In this document: in pieces, positions 9,003 to 17,956 of the stretch
How the letters are laid out: every line of letters begins with the position of its first letter
How positions within the stretch are numbered: position 1 is the first letter of the stretch
Assembly (NCBI GenBank): GCA_050948665.1
Contig: JBMNEH010000001.1
Location: forward strand, 1,922,001 to 1,986,000
Reading direction: 5' to 3'
DNA length: 64,000 bases
From: JBMNEH01 sp050948665
Lineage (GTDB): Bacteria; Bacillota; Clostridia; Christensenellales; UMGS416
Made by a program: the position numbers and the translations under genes
The notes under the pieces: model-generated
Databases searched by the model: none
Seen by the model: the letters and a program-made list of their open reading frames with translations, nothing else
What the model was told of the DNA's origin: nothing

Positions 9003-10512
9003 ACGCCGCCTCCTTCTGCCTGCTGGTACCCATCATCATCATGCCGATATCTGTTATCTTGGCCTCTTTACGAGGTACAAGGCCATTAATGCGTCCTCTG
9101 TACAGCACCATGATCCGGTCTGAAAACCGCAGCAACGCATCCAAGTCCTCGGAAATGAACAACACGGCGCAGCCGCTATCCCGCTGTTCTACCATCAGAC
9201 GGTAAATATGCTCTGTAGCCGCCATATCCAGGCCGCGGACGGGGTAACTCAGTATGATTACTTTGGGGTTTAGCCGGATCTCCCTTGCGAGCAACAGCTT
9301 CTGCAGGTTGCCGCCGCTCATAAGGCGGACCGGAGCCTGTAAGGATGCCATCGATATATCATATTCCTTTACTGCGTCTTCGGTACGCTTCTTGGCCTCC
9401 TTATACCGCAGGAAGATCCCTTTGCTACGGTAATAGTCCCGGAGCATCATGTTGTCCACGGCATCCATATTCCCGATAAGGCCGGTCCCCAACCGATCCT
9501 CCGGCACAAAGGAAACACCTGCATTCAACCGCGCCCGGGGAGACAGTCCGGTAATATCCCTGTGATTCAGGAGTATCCTGCCTGCATGAGAAGGTTTCAG
9601 GCCGGCCAGCGCTTCTCCCAACTCCCGCTGTCCATTGCCGGCCACACCAGCGACGCCCAGTATTTCTCCTGCGCGAAGTGAAAAAGATACATCATCCAGC
9701 GCAGGCAGGCCGCCGACGGAAACTACAAGGTTTTCCACCTCCAGCATGGTTTCACCCATACGCCTGTCGGTATCGGCTTTGTTCTCCGCCGCCTTGGCTT
9801 CGCCCATCATCATCGCGGACAGGGCTGCGTAGTTGATATCATTCCCCTCAACCGTTCCGATGATTTTTCCTCGCCGCATGACCGACACCCGGGCAGCGAT
9901 ATCCACTACCTCGGTAAGCTTATGGGTGATAATAATGATCGTACAGCCCTGCAACGCCATCTCCCTGAGGGTGTCGAAAAGCTGGGCGGATTCCTGGGGA
10001 GTTAGCACGGCGGTAGGCTCGTCAAGCACAAGGATACCGGCGTCCCTGTACAAGGCTTTCAATATCTCTACCCGTTGTTGCTCGCCAACGGACAGCCGGC
10101 CCACCACGGCGGAGGGGTCCACCTCAATATTGTACCGTTCACTGAGCTTTCGGATTTTCTCGCTCATGGATTTCTTCCCCAGTATAAAGGGATTCCTGGC
10201 ATCTCCGAGGATGATATTTTCTGCAACGGTAAAAGCGTCCACCAGTTTAAAATGCTGGTGGATCATGCCGATGCCCTGCGCAATGGCGTCTCTCGGGGCA
10301 AAGAACCGCACCTCCTTTCCCCTTATCATCATCGTGCCGCTGTCGGGCTTGTATAAACCGGAAAGGATGTTCATCAGGGTAGACTTGCCCGCACCGTTTT
10401 CTCCCAGCAGCGCGTGCACCTGACCCGGATAAACATCCAAATCAATATGATCGTTGGCAATGACGCCGGGGAAAACCTTTGTCATACCACGCATGGATAT
10501 AATCGGCTCCAT
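8980..10512 (-). CDS. Nucleoside-type ABC transporter ATP-binding protein, two ATPase domains (NupO/YufO-like)
   Basis: A 510-residue double ATPase of the kind that drives ribose and nucleoside importers. The first half has Walker A LLGENGAGKST, signature LSVGEQQR and Walker B ILVLDEPTAVL. The second half is degenerate as usual (GVAGNGQRELGEAL, MSGGNLQK, VIILSYPVRGLD), so only the first site is likely fully active. The start at 10512 follows an AGGGAGAG site; 20 codons further upstream would overlap a leader hairpin. It heads the transporter-radC transcript. In relatives a BMP lipoprotein gene comes first; here none precedes it. Confidence 0.9.
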   Translation of the reverse strand: MEPIISMRGMTKVFPGVIANDHIDLDVYPGQVHALLGENGAGKSTLMNILSGLYKPDSGTMMIRGKEVRFFAPRDAIAQGIGMIHQHFKLVDAFTVAENIILGDARNPFILGKKSMSEKIRKLSERYNIEVDPSAVVGRLSVGEQQRVEILKALYRDAGILVLDEPTAVLTPQESAQLFDTLREMALQGCTIIIITHKLTEVVDIAARVSVMRRGKIIGTVEGNDINYAALSAMMMGEAKAAENKADTDRRMGETMLEVENLVVSVGGLPALDDVSFSLRAGEILGVAGVAGNGQRELGEALAGLKPSHAGRILLNHRDITGLSPRARLNAGVSFVPEDRLGTGLIGNMDAVDNMMLRDYYRSKGIFLRYKEAKKRTEDAVKEYDISMASLQAPVRLMSGGNLQKLLLAREIRLNPKVIILSYPVRGLDMAATEHIYRLMVEQRDSGCAVLFISEDLDALLRFSDRIMVLYRGRINGLVPRKEAKITDIGMMMMGTSRQKEAAYEIYSHF

Positions 10513-10527
10513 TCGTCTCTCCCTGTC

Positions 10528-10547
10528 CCGCGGACTAGTGTCCGCGG
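10528..10547. promoter_or_regulatory. Leader inverted repeat in front of the nucleoside transporter
   Basis: CCGCGGAC and GTCCGCGG pair around a 4-nt loop, directly upstream of the ribosome site of the transporter ATPase gene. On the transcript this forms a strong stem that could limit translation; as DNA it could be an operator. A CATAAT -10-like box lies about 15 bp upstream with no clear -35. Confidence 0.45.
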
Positions 10548-10632
10548 TAAATACCTTTTTATTATGCCACAAAATTCGTCTGATAGCTATACTTCCCTAA
10601 AGATTTTCAGAACAACGAAATAATTTTCGGAA

Positions 10633-10662
10633 ACAAAAGAGCCGAAGTCAGCGGCTTCGGCT
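10633..10662 (-). terminator. Intrinsic terminator of proS
   Basis: On the minus strand AGCCGAAG pairs with CTTCGGCT over a 7-nt loop and runs into CTTTTGTTT. It starts 16 bp past the proS stop. Confidence 0.88.
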
Positions 10663-10677
10663 CCAGCGTGGCGGGAA

Positions 10678-12123
10678 TTAATAGGCTCTGGCCCAGTAGA
10701 CCAGGTTTTTCGCTTTGCCGCCACAGCAGACGCAGGTATCGCCTATGCTTTCATCGGAAAAAGGTATGTTCCGGGCGGTGGCGGAGAACTTGTCTTTGAT
10801 GGCATCCTCACAGGCCCGGTCACCGCACCACATGGCGCGGACATAGCCTTTGCCGTTGTCCAGCCGTTCCTCCATCTCCTCCAGGGTATGGACGTCATAG
10901 GTGTGGGCAGCAAGATAGTCCTCAGCCTTGCGGAGCATTCCCATATGTATATCATCCAACAGGGCGGGAATGCTCTCCGCCAGCCTCTCCAAGGGGAGGG
11001 TTGTCTTCTCTAGAGTATCCCGGCGCATGATGGTAGTTACGCCGTTTTCCAGGTCCCGGGGACCGATCTCCAGCCGCAGCGGAACGCCCTTGAGCTCCCA
11101 CTCATTGAACTTATAACCGGGAGAAACCGTATCCCGGTCATCCAGGTGGATGCGGACACCGGCGGTCTTCAGCGTATCGGCAACATCCCGGCAGGCTTCC
11201 GTCACTCCTCCCTTGTGGGCGGCAATGGGGAGGATGACCGCCTGTATCGGTGCGATACGGGGAGGCACCACAAGGCCGCGGCCGTCTCCGTGTACCATGA
11301 CCACAGCACCGATCAGCCTGGTGGTAACTCCCCAACTGGTCTGGTAGCCATACTCCAGCTTACCCTCTTTGGTCTGGAACTGGATATTGAACACCCGGGA
11401 AAAATGCTGCCCCAGGTTGTGAGAGGTGCCGGCCTGCAACGCCTTTCCGTCCTGCATCAGCGCTTCGATGGAGTAGGTCGCGGCAGCGCCGGCAAACTTC
11501 TCTTTTTCGGTCTTCTGACCGGTAACCATAGGAATCGCCAGCACGTTCTCGGAGAACTCCCTGTAGACCTCCAGCATACGGAGAGTCTCTTCCTGCGCTT
11601 CCTCTGCGGTGGCATGCACGGTGTGCCCCTCCTGCCACAGGAACTCGCTTGTGCGGAGAAAGGGGCGGGTCGTTTTCTCCCAACGAACCACATTCGCCCA
11701 TTGATTAATCAGCACCGGTAGATCCCGGTAGGATTGTATCCATTTCTGGTACATTGAACATATGATGGTTTCACTGGTGGGACGGATAGCGATCCGTTCG
11801 GTCAATTGCTCATTCCCGCCCATGGTGACCCAGGCCGCCTCTGGCGCAAAGCCCTCAACGTGTTCAGCCTCCTTCATCAGAAAGCTCTCAGGAATGAACA
11901 GCGGAAAATAGGCGTTCTGGTGGCCGGTGGCCTTGATCCGATCGTCCAATTGACGCTGGAGATTTTCCCACATGCCGAAGCCGTAGGGACGGATGACCAT
12001 CGTACCCTTCACGGGACCGTAGTCCACAATTTGTGACTGAAGGATCACATCCGTATACCACTGAGGAAAGTCCACCTCGGGATTTGTCAATACAGTGACA
12101 AACTGTTCATTTCTTTTTGCCAT
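10678..12123 (-). CDS. proS: Prolyl-tRNA synthetase, short (archaeal/eukaryote-like) type
   Basis: A 481-residue class II synthetase that charges tRNA-Pro with proline in the cytoplasm. The length and the N-terminal VDFPQWYTDVI and YGPVKGTMVIRPYG segments mark the short ProS without the editing insertion of the ~570-residue bacterial form. Class II motif 2 is visible in the WEKTTRPFLRTSEFLWQEGH region (split here as WEKTTRPFLR and TSEFLWQEGH). The C-terminal zinc-type extension has Cys pairs (MWCGDRACED, VCCGGKAKN). The start at 12123 has an AGGAGG site. Expression is controlled by the T-box leader immediately upstream. Confidence 0.95.
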   Translation of the reverse strand: MAKRNEQFVTVLTNPEVDFPQWYTDVILQSQIVDYGPVKGTMVIRPYGFGMWENLQRQLDDRIKATGHQNAYFPLFIPESFLMKEAEHVEGFAPEAAWVTMGGNEQLTERIAIRPTSETIICSMYQKWIQSYRDLPVLINQWANVVRWEKTTRPFLRTSEFLWQEGHTVHATAEEAQEETLRMLEVYREFSENVLAIPMVTGQKTEKEKFAGAAATYSIEALMQDGKALQAGTSHNLGQHFSRVFNIQFQTKEGKLEYGYQTSWGVTTRLIGAVVMVHGDGRGLVVPPRIAPIQAVILPIAAHKGGVTEACRDVADTLKTAGVRIHLDDRDTVSPGYKFNEWELKGVPLRLEIGPRDLENGVTTIMRRDTLEKTTLPLERLAESIPALLDDIHMGMLRKAEDYLAAHTYDVHTLEEMEERLDNGKGYVRAMWCGDRACEDAIKDKFSATARNIPFSDESIGDTCVCCGGKAKNLVYWARAY

Positions 12124-12130
12124 TTCTGCC

Positions 12131-12347
12131 TCCTGAAAAATAAAACCGCCCCGTAAAAGGGACGATTCTCATCGCGGTACCACCCAATTTGGCATTGCTG
12201 CCCACTCGGGATCCGTAACATGGATCACACGCCGCCGTTGCTACCCGGCGGGGCTGGGATAGGTGGGATGAAGCGGCTCCGGAAGCGCTTTCACCTTCCG
12301 CGCCCTCTCTCCGCCGGAGATCCGCCGCAGTTTCCTTCCTGCGCCGA
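12131..12347 (-). promoter_or_regulatory. T-box riboswitch (proline-tRNA sensing leader)
   Basis: The proS leader RNA carries the T-box antiterminator consensus GGGTGGTACCGCG (minus strand, 12174-12186). Its UGGU pairs with an ACCA tRNA 3' end and so fits the A73 discriminator of bacterial tRNA-Pro. Upstream are a long GC-rich Stem I with an AGAGAG segment and a GGTGAAAGC element. Downstream is a terminator hairpin (CGTCCC...GGGGCGGTTTT, 12133-12164) ending just before the proS ribosome site. Uncharged tRNA-Pro would stabilise the antiterminator and switch proS on. I did not map the specifier codon with certainty. Confidence 0.92.
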
Positions 12348-12353
12348 TAACGT

Positions 12354-12382
12354 ATCCTACCACAGATAAGATCAAAACGCAA
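12354..12382 (-). promoter_or_regulatory. Promoter of the T-box/proS transcript
   Basis: TTGCGT, 17 bp, TAGGAT. Transcription would start near 12347, exactly where the T-box leader begins. Confidence 0.65.
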
Positions 12383-12391
12383 GTGCCTGAA

Positions 12392-12403
12392 TCTGCCGGC
12401 AGA
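12392..12403. repeat. 12-bp palindrome TCTGCCGGCAGA, copy 1
   Basis: A perfect palindrome 10 bp upstream of the -35 of the proS promoter. An identical copy lies 139 bp away in the same divergent proS / chromate-transporter intergenic region. Possible paired operator. Confidence 0.5.
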
Positions 12404-12530
12404 CAATATCAAAACATCCATGATCCGCGCTCCGGCTGAACAGAGAAAAATGCCGAGTGAGAATTGTCCATCATCTCATACACGAAATCGCCGGAAATGA
12501 TATTCCCAATTTTTAAAAATGCCTCCCTGC

Positions 12531-12542
12531 TCTGCCGGCAGA
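12531..12542. repeat. 12-bp palindrome TCTGCCGGCAGA, copy 2
   Basis: Second identical palindrome, followed as in copy 1 by an A/T-rich CAAT-type flank. The rest of the 12404-12706 stretch holds no gene I can support. Confidence 0.5.
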
Positions 12543-12706
12543 TCAATCCCAATGGTTGAGGCACGGGTTCAGCGCATTGCTTCCGGCTTTCCATACCCCG
12601 CACGGGAAAGTGCCGTTCGCGTTTTCCGACTTTTAGCGAGTTCTCCCCTGCTGTTTACGGCTTTCTCGGGCATCAGTTCTATCAGACCGTCACCCCGATC
12701 CCGCGC

Positions 12707-12735
12707 TTTACTTTATGCGACGGGGAGTATATGCT
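12707..12735 (+). promoter_or_regulatory. Probable promoter of the chromate transporter genes
   Basis: TTTACT, 17 bp, TATGCT, placing transcription start about 20 bp before the first start codon. The boxes are moderate matches. Confidence 0.5.
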
Positions 12736-12762
12736 AAAGAGGAAAGGAGGAAAGGAGCCGCA

Positions 12763-13347
12763 ATGTCGGGTACAGATAAGAAAAACAAGGGCATCGTTCT
12801 GTGGAAACTCTTTATCAGCACATTGTATATCAGCGCCTTTACCTTCGGCGGAGGCTTTGTGATCGTTACCTTTATGCAGCGAAAATTCGTTGATGACCTG
12901 CATTGGCTGGAGAAGGACGAGATGCTTGATCTTGTCGCGCTGGCCCAATCCAGTCCTGGTGCCATTGCCGTAAACGCCGCAATCCTGGTAGGCTGGCGGA
13001 TGGCCGGCTTTGCCGGAATGTTAGCGGCGGTCTTTGGTACCATACTGCCCCCGATGCTGATTCTTACCGTGATTTCCTTTTTCTATGAGGCTTTTGCCGA
13101 AAACCGGTATGTGGCTCTGGTACTCAAAGGAATGCAGGCCGGTGTGGCGGCTGTCATACTGGATGTGGTATGCCGTCTCGGCTGGGATGTGCTCAAAATG
13201 AAAAAGATCCTGCCGATCGTGTTGATGCTGGCTGCCTTTGTAGCCACCTTCGTGTTTCGTATTAATGTCATATACATCATATTGGCTGCGATAGCAGTGG
13301 GCATCCTGCTGGAAATATGGAAGCGGCGAAAGGAGAAACTGGTATGA
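12763..13347 (+). CDS. Chromate transporter family protein, first half
   Basis: A 194-residue membrane protein of the CHR (ChrA) family. Full ChrA has two homologous halves; here they are separate genes, the short-chain arrangement common in Bacillota. This half shows FTFGGGFVIVTFMQRKFV near the N-terminus and ALAQSSPGAIAVNAAILVG, the family's glycine-rich and proline-glycine motifs, then four or five membrane spans. The start at 12763 has an AAAGGAG site. The family is named for chromate efflux, but the natural substrate in gut anaerobes is unknown. It overlaps the next gene by 4 nt. Confidence 0.88.
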   Translation: MSGTDKKNKGIVLWKLFISTLYISAFTFGGGFVIVTFMQRKFVDDLHWLEKDEMLDLVALAQSSPGAIAVNAAILVGWRMAGFAGMLAAVFGTILPPMLILTVISFFYEAFAENRYVALVLKGMQAGVAAVILDVVCRLGWDVLKMKKILPIVLMLAAFVATFVFRINVIYIILAAIAVGILLEIWKRRKEKLV

Positions 13348-13910
13348 ACTACATTCAGCTGCTGTGGAGTTTTCTCCAAATCGGTCTGTTCAGTGTCGGC
13401 GGCGGATACGCCGCCATGCCCCTTATCCAAAGTCAGGTCGTTGATAAGTATCATTGGCTCACAATGAGTGAATTCACCGATCTTATCACCATCGCGGAGA
13501 TGACGCCGGGGCCGATTGCGATCAATTCCGCCACCTTTGTAGGGCTGCGTATCGGCGGCATATTGGGCGCTGTGATCGCCACTCTCGGCTGTATCCTTCC
13601 CTCCTGCGTCCTGGTTTCCCTGATGGCCCGGGTCTACTTTCGTTACAAAAATGTCTCGGCGATGCAAAATGTGCTGGGCAGCCTCCGTCCGGTCGTGGTA
13701 GCGCTGATTGCCGGTGCCGGTCTCTCCATATTTGTACTGGTAGCTTTCGGCGGCGCGCCGGTTAGCTGGCAAAGCCTTCGTTGGGAGGGGCTGATGCTGT
13801 TCGCCTGCGCCTTCGCCGTATTGCGGGCGTTCAAATGGAATCCCATTCTGACTATGGCGCTTTGCGGCGCCGCCTCTCTGTGTTTCGGACTGCTTTCCGG
13901 AGCTGTTTAG
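13344..13910 (+). CDS. Chromate transporter family protein, second half
   Basis: A 188-residue partner of the preceding gene, starting with an ATGA overlap. It repeats the family pattern: LFSVGGGYAAMPLIQSQVV, IAEMTPGPIAINSATFVG, then membrane spans to the C-terminus. The two short proteins probably form a heterodimer with inverted topology, as shown for paired ChrA proteins in Bacillus. The pair ends at a strong terminator just before the rpoB promoter. Confidence 0.88.
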   Translation: MNYIQLLWSFLQIGLFSVGGGYAAMPLIQSQVVDKYHWLTMSEFTDLITIAEMTPGPIAINSATFVGLRIGGILGAVIATLGCILPSCVLVSLMARVYFRYKNVSAMQNVLGSLRPVVVALIAGAGLSIFVLVAFGGAPVSWQSLRWEGLMLFACAFAVLRAFKWNPILTMALCGAASLCFGLLSGAV

Positions 13911-13923
13911 AAGCAAAAAACAC

Positions 13924-13958
13924 GCCCTTTTGACGAGAATTCAAAAGGGCTCTCTTTT
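13924..13958. terminator. Bidirectional intrinsic terminator after the chromate genes
   Basis: GCCCTTTTGA (13924-13933) pairs with TCAAAAGGGC (13941-13950) over a 7-nt loop, followed by TCTCTTTT. A-rich sequence on the other side gives a T-run for the minus strand too. The rpoB -35 begins 3 bp later. Confidence 0.9.
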
Positions 13959-13960
13959 GC

Positions 13961-13989
13961 TTGACAGAGCTTGACACATACGTTATAAT
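13961..13989 (+). promoter_or_regulatory. Consensus sigma-A promoter of rpoBC
   Basis: TTGACA, 17 bp, TATAAT: a perfect match. Transcription would start near 13996, giving a leader of about 155 nt with two small stem-loops (CTGAC/GTCAG at about 13996-14014 and TTCGCA/TGCGAA at about 14036-14055). Confidence 0.93.
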
Positions 13990-14151
13990 TGATTGCTGAC
14001 TTACACTGGGTCAGTATGCAGTTGATTACTTTCCCTTCGCATAAACGCTTGCGAAAAGATGTGTCACCCGGCCGCTGCGGAGGATGATTTCTAAGTTCTC
14101 CGGGAAATGTGAAAATCCTGCTCACCAATAAAGAAAGGGTGTAAAACAGGA

Positions 14152-17100
14152 ATGCAAAGTACCATTCATCCGGTCACCTATGGAAAACGCACACGCATGA
14201 GCTTTTCCAAGGTGAAAGAGATCCTGGATATTCCGGATCTAATCGAGGTGCAGAAGAAGTCGTATCAGCATTTTTTGGATGTGGGGCTGCGCGAAGCGTT
14301 CAATGACATCTCCCCCATTCAGGATTACATAGGCGCCCTAAGCCTGGAGCTGGTTGACTACCATCTGGACAAGGAACCGAAGTACTCCGTAGAGGAGTGC
14401 AAGATTCGCGATGCAACCTGGTCCGCTCCGATGAAAGTCAGAGTGCGGCTGAAGAACAACCTGACCGGGGAAATAAAAGAGGCTGAGGTCTTCATGGGGG
14501 AGTTCCCTTTGATGACTGATCAGGGCACCTTTATCATCAACGGCGCAGAGCGCGTCATCGTTTCCCAACTGGTTCGCTCTCCCGGTGTGATTTTCGGGAC
14601 TAGTGTGGATAAGAACGGCAAACTGCTGGCGAATACTACTGTGATCCCCAACCGCGGTGCCTGGCTTGAGTACGAGTCCGACAGCAATTCCGTACTTTGG
14701 ACTCGTGTTGACCGTACTCGAAAACAGCCGGCGACTGTGCTGCTCCGCGCCCTGGGCTACGGCACCGACCAGGAGATCATCGAACTGTTGGGCGAGGAGG
14801 AACATCTTCTGGCTACCTTGGAGCGCGACACCGCGAAGACCAAGAGGGACGGTCTTCTGGAGATTTACCGCAGGCTGCGTCCCGGCGAGCCTCCCACGGT
14901 GGAATCGGCAGAGGCGTTGCTGACCTCACTATTCTTTGACACCCGCCGGTACGATCTGGCGGCCGTAGGCCGGTATAAAATCAATAAGAAACTGTCGCTA
15001 GCAACCCGTATCACCGGACAGACCCTCGCAGAGGATGTGATCAGTCCTTACACGGGCGAAATTGTCGCTGAGGCCGGTATCTATGTGGACGAGCAGCTAG
15101 CGGCTAGCATACAGCAGTCCGGTGTCCGATCGGTGGATATTGCGCTGGACAATCATGTACTCAGAGTGGTGGGCAACCAATTCGTAGATGCGCAGCCCTA
15201 CCTCCCCGAGGGTGTAACCGAAGAAGAGTTGGGCATCACCGAAAAGGTGCATTTCCCCACGCTCATGAGTATATTTGCCCGGTACAGCGATCCCGCCGAG
15301 CTGAAAGAAGCGCTCCGTCTGAACGTGGACGCTCTGGTTCCCAAATATATCTATCGTGATGATATCGTTGCAGCTTTGAGCTACCAGTTGGGTCTGTACT
15401 ACGGCATCGGTCGCCGGGATGATATCGACCATCTCGGAAACCGCCGCCTTCGCAGCGTCGGTGAATTGCTGCAGAACCAGATTCGCATCGGTCTTTCCAG
15501 GCTGGAGCGTGTTGTGAAGGAGCGTATGGCCATTCAGGATCTGGATAATCTGACTCCCCAGGCACTGATCAACATCCGCCCGGTTACCGCGGCGATCAAG
15601 GAATTCTTTGGCTCTTCACAGCTGAGCCATTTCATGGATCAGACCAATCCTCTGGCAGAATTGACAAATAAGCGCCGTCTGTCAGCTTTGGGTCCCGGCG
15701 GACTGAACCGTGACAGGGCTACCTTTGATGTCCGGGACGTGCACGCCTCCCATTACGGCCGTATCTGCCCCATCGAAACACCTGAAGGCCCTAACATCGG
15801 CCTTATCGGCTCCCTCTCCATCTACGCCCGTATTAATAAATACGGCTTTATCGAATCTCCTTACCGGCGTATCGACCCGGTCACCCATTGTGTGACAAAT
15901 GAGGTCCGCTATATGTCCGCCGATGAAGAGGATCAATATATTATCGCGCAGGCGAACGAGCCTTTGGACGAGCATGGCCGCCTGCTCAACGACATGGTCA
16001 CCGTGCGTGCCCGCGGCGAGATCGTTGAGGTAAACCGTGACCGGGTCGAGTGGATGGACGTGTCACCCCGGCAACTGGTTTCTGTTGCCACCGCAATGAT
16101 TCCTTTCCTGGAGAATGACGCTGCCAACCGTGCCCTGATGGGATCCAACATGCAGCGCCAGGCAGTACCCCTCCTTATGCCCGAAGCTCCGCTGGTCGGT
16201 ACCGGCATGGAGTATAAGGCCGCTCTGGATTCCGGCGCTTTGATCATCGCAAGAGAAAATGGCGTCGTAGAAAAGGTGGATGCTACCTGTATCCAGGTTC
16301 GCGAGGAAAGCGGTGAATTATATAAGTATAACCTGTCAAAGTTCGTCCGGTCCAACCAAGGTACCTGCATCAACCACCATCCCATTGTTGTGTCGGGAGA
16401 TAAGGTCACCAAGGGTGATGTGATCGCCGACGGACCTTCCACCGATATGGGCGAGATTTCTCTGGGTCGGAACATATTGATGGCGTTCATGCCCTGGGAG
16501 GGCTACAACTACGAGGATGCCGTGCTGATCAGCGAAAAGCTGGTGAAGGAAGATATCCTTACTTCCATCCACATTGAAGAATACGAGTGCGAATCCCGGG
16601 ATACCAAACTGGGACCGGAAGAGATTACCCGGGAAGTACCCAATGTGGGCGAAGACTCCCTGAAGGATTTGAATGAGCGGGGTATTGTCCGCATTGGCGC
16701 CGAAGTCACCGCGGGAGATATTCTGGTAGGCAAGGTCACACCCAAGGGTGAGACCGAACTGAACGCCGAGGAGCGCCTGCTTCGGGCGATCTTCGGTGAA
16801 AAGGTGCGGGAGGTGCGGGATACCTCTCTCCGTGTTCCTCATGGTGAAAGCGGCATCGTTGTGGATGTCAAGGTTTTTAACCGTGAGAATCACGATGATT
16901 TGTCCCCCGGTGTAAACGAGACTGTCCGGGTCTATGTTGCCCAACGGAGGAAAATAAGCGTCGGCGATAAGATGTCCGGTCGTCACGGCAACAAGGGTGT
17001 TATCTCCCGGATACTTCCCGAGCAGGATATGCCTTTCCTTCCGGACGGCACACCCCTTGAAATCGTGCTGAATCCTCTGGGCGTACCCAGTCGGTTGAAC

Positions 17101-17919
17101 ATCGGCCAGGTGCTGGAGGTGCATTTGGGCATGGTGGCCAAACTGAAGGGCTGGCATGTTTCTTCTCCCGTATTCGACGGCGCTTCCGAAGATGAAGTAC
17201 TAAACCTGTTAAAAGAACAGTCTTGGGGCGAAGACGGAAAGGTGTGGCTCCGGGACGGACGCAGCGGCGAATACTTTGAGAATCCCGTTACCGTGGGTTA
17301 CATGTATATGCTGAAGCTCCACCATCTGGTGGACGATAAGATCCACGCCCGTTCCATCGGTCCCTATTCTCTGGTGACCCAGCAGCCTTTAGGCGGCAAA
17401 GCCCAGTTCGGCGGCCAACGGTTCGGCGAGATGGAGGTTTGGGCTTTGGAGGCCTACGGCGCCGCCCATACGCTCCAGGAAATTCTCACCGTCAAGTCCG
17501 ATGACGTGGTGGGCCGCGTAAAGACCTATGAAGCCATCGTCAAGGGCGAAAATGTTCCAGAGCCCGGGGTACCCGAGTCTTTCAAGGTGCTGATCAAGGA
17601 ACTGCAGTCCCTGGCGTTGAACGTAAAAGTTCTCAACGACGAGGAAAAGGAAATTACTATACCGGACTCCTCTATCGAGGATGAGGTGGGTGATTTGAGC
17701 ATTACGCTGGAGGGAGATCTGGATTTGAGTGACGTTTTCGGTACGGATACCTCGGATGAGGATTCCGAGCTGGACGACGATTTAAGTTTGGATATAGACT
17801 TGGAACTGGATGGTCTTGCCGATCTTCCCGGTCTGAGCGAGTTAGGCAGCGATTTGCCCGACTTTATAAGCACCTCTGATGACAACAGCGAGGATCCCGA
17901 TGATCCCGACGATCTGTAA
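14152..17919 (+). CDS. rpoB: DNA-directed RNA polymerase subunit beta
   Basis: The 1255-residue beta subunit of RNA polymerase, full length for Bacillota, with the conserved GPNIGLIGSL, KVTPKGETEL and MSGRHGNKGVISRI blocks. The C-terminus ends in an unusually acidic tail rich in Asp, Ser and Pro. The rifampicin pocket reads SSQLSHFMDQTNPLAEL followed by TNKRRLSALGPGG. Compared with E. coli and B. subtilis, Gln513 is His (codon CAT) and His526 is Asn (codon AAT), while Asp516 and Ser531 are kept. Substitutions at both sites give rifampicin resistance elsewhere. The start has an AAAGGG-type site. Unlike most bacteria, rplJ-rplL do not precede it. Confidence 0.98.
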   Translation: MQSTIHPVTYGKRTRMSFSKVKEILDIPDLIEVQKKSYQHFLDVGLREAFNDISPIQDYIGALSLELVDYHLDKEPKYSVEECKIRDATWSAPMKVRVRLKNNLTGEIKEAEVFMGEFPLMTDQGTFIINGAERVIVSQLVRSPGVIFGTSVDKNGKLLANTTVIPNRGAWLEYESDSNSVLWTRVDRTRKQPATVLLRALGYGTDQEIIELLGEEEHLLATLERDTAKTKRDGLLEIYRRLRPGEPPTVESAEALLTSLFFDTRRYDLAAVGRYKINKKLSLATRITGQTLAEDVISPYTGEIVAEAGIYVDEQLAASIQQSGVRSVDIALDNHVLRVVGNQFVDAQPYLPEGVTEEELGITEKVHFPTLMSIFARYSDPAELKEALRLNVDALVPKYIYRDDIVAALSYQLGLYYGIGRRDDIDHLGNRRLRSVGELLQNQIRIGLSRLERVVKERMAIQDLDNLTPQALINIRPVTAAIKEFFGSSQLSHFMDQTNPLAELTNKRRLSALGPGGLNRDRATFDVRDVHASHYGRICPIETPEGPNIGLIGSLSIYARINKYGFIESPYRRIDPVTHCVTNEVRYMSADEEDQYIIAQANEPLDEHGRLLNDMVTVRARGEIVEVNRDRVEWMDVSPRQLVSVATAMIPFLENDAANRALMGSNMQRQAVPLLMPEAPLVGTGMEYKAALDSGALIIARENGVVEKVDATCIQVREESGELYKYNLSKFVRSNQGTCINHHPIVVSGDKVTKGDVIADGPSTDMGEISLGRNILMAFMPWEGYNYEDAVLISEKLVKEDILTSIHIEEYECESRDTKLGPEEITREVPNVGEDSLKDLNERGIVRIGAEVTAGDILVGKVTPKGETELNAEERLLRAIFGEKVREVRDTSLRVPHGESGIVVDVKVFNRENHDDLSPGVNETVRVYVAQRRKISVGDKMSGRHGNKGVISRILPEQDMPFLPDGTPLEIVLNPLGVPSRLNIGQVLEVHLGMVAKLKGWHVSSPVFDGASEDEVLNLLKEQSWGEDGKVWLRDGRSGEYFENPVTVGYMYMLKLHHLVDDKIHARSIGPYSLVTQQPLGGKAQFGGQRFGEMEVWALEAYGAAHTLQEILTVKSDDVVGRVKTYEAIVKGENVPEPGVPESFKVLIKELQSLALNVKVLNDEEKEITIPDSSIEDEVGDLSITLEGDLDLSDVFGTDTSDEDSELDDDLSLDIDLELDGLADLPGLSELGSDLPDFISTSDDNSEDPDDPDDL

Positions 17920-17956
17920 GTGACCGGCATTACGCCACAGAAGGGAGAGACGCTCA

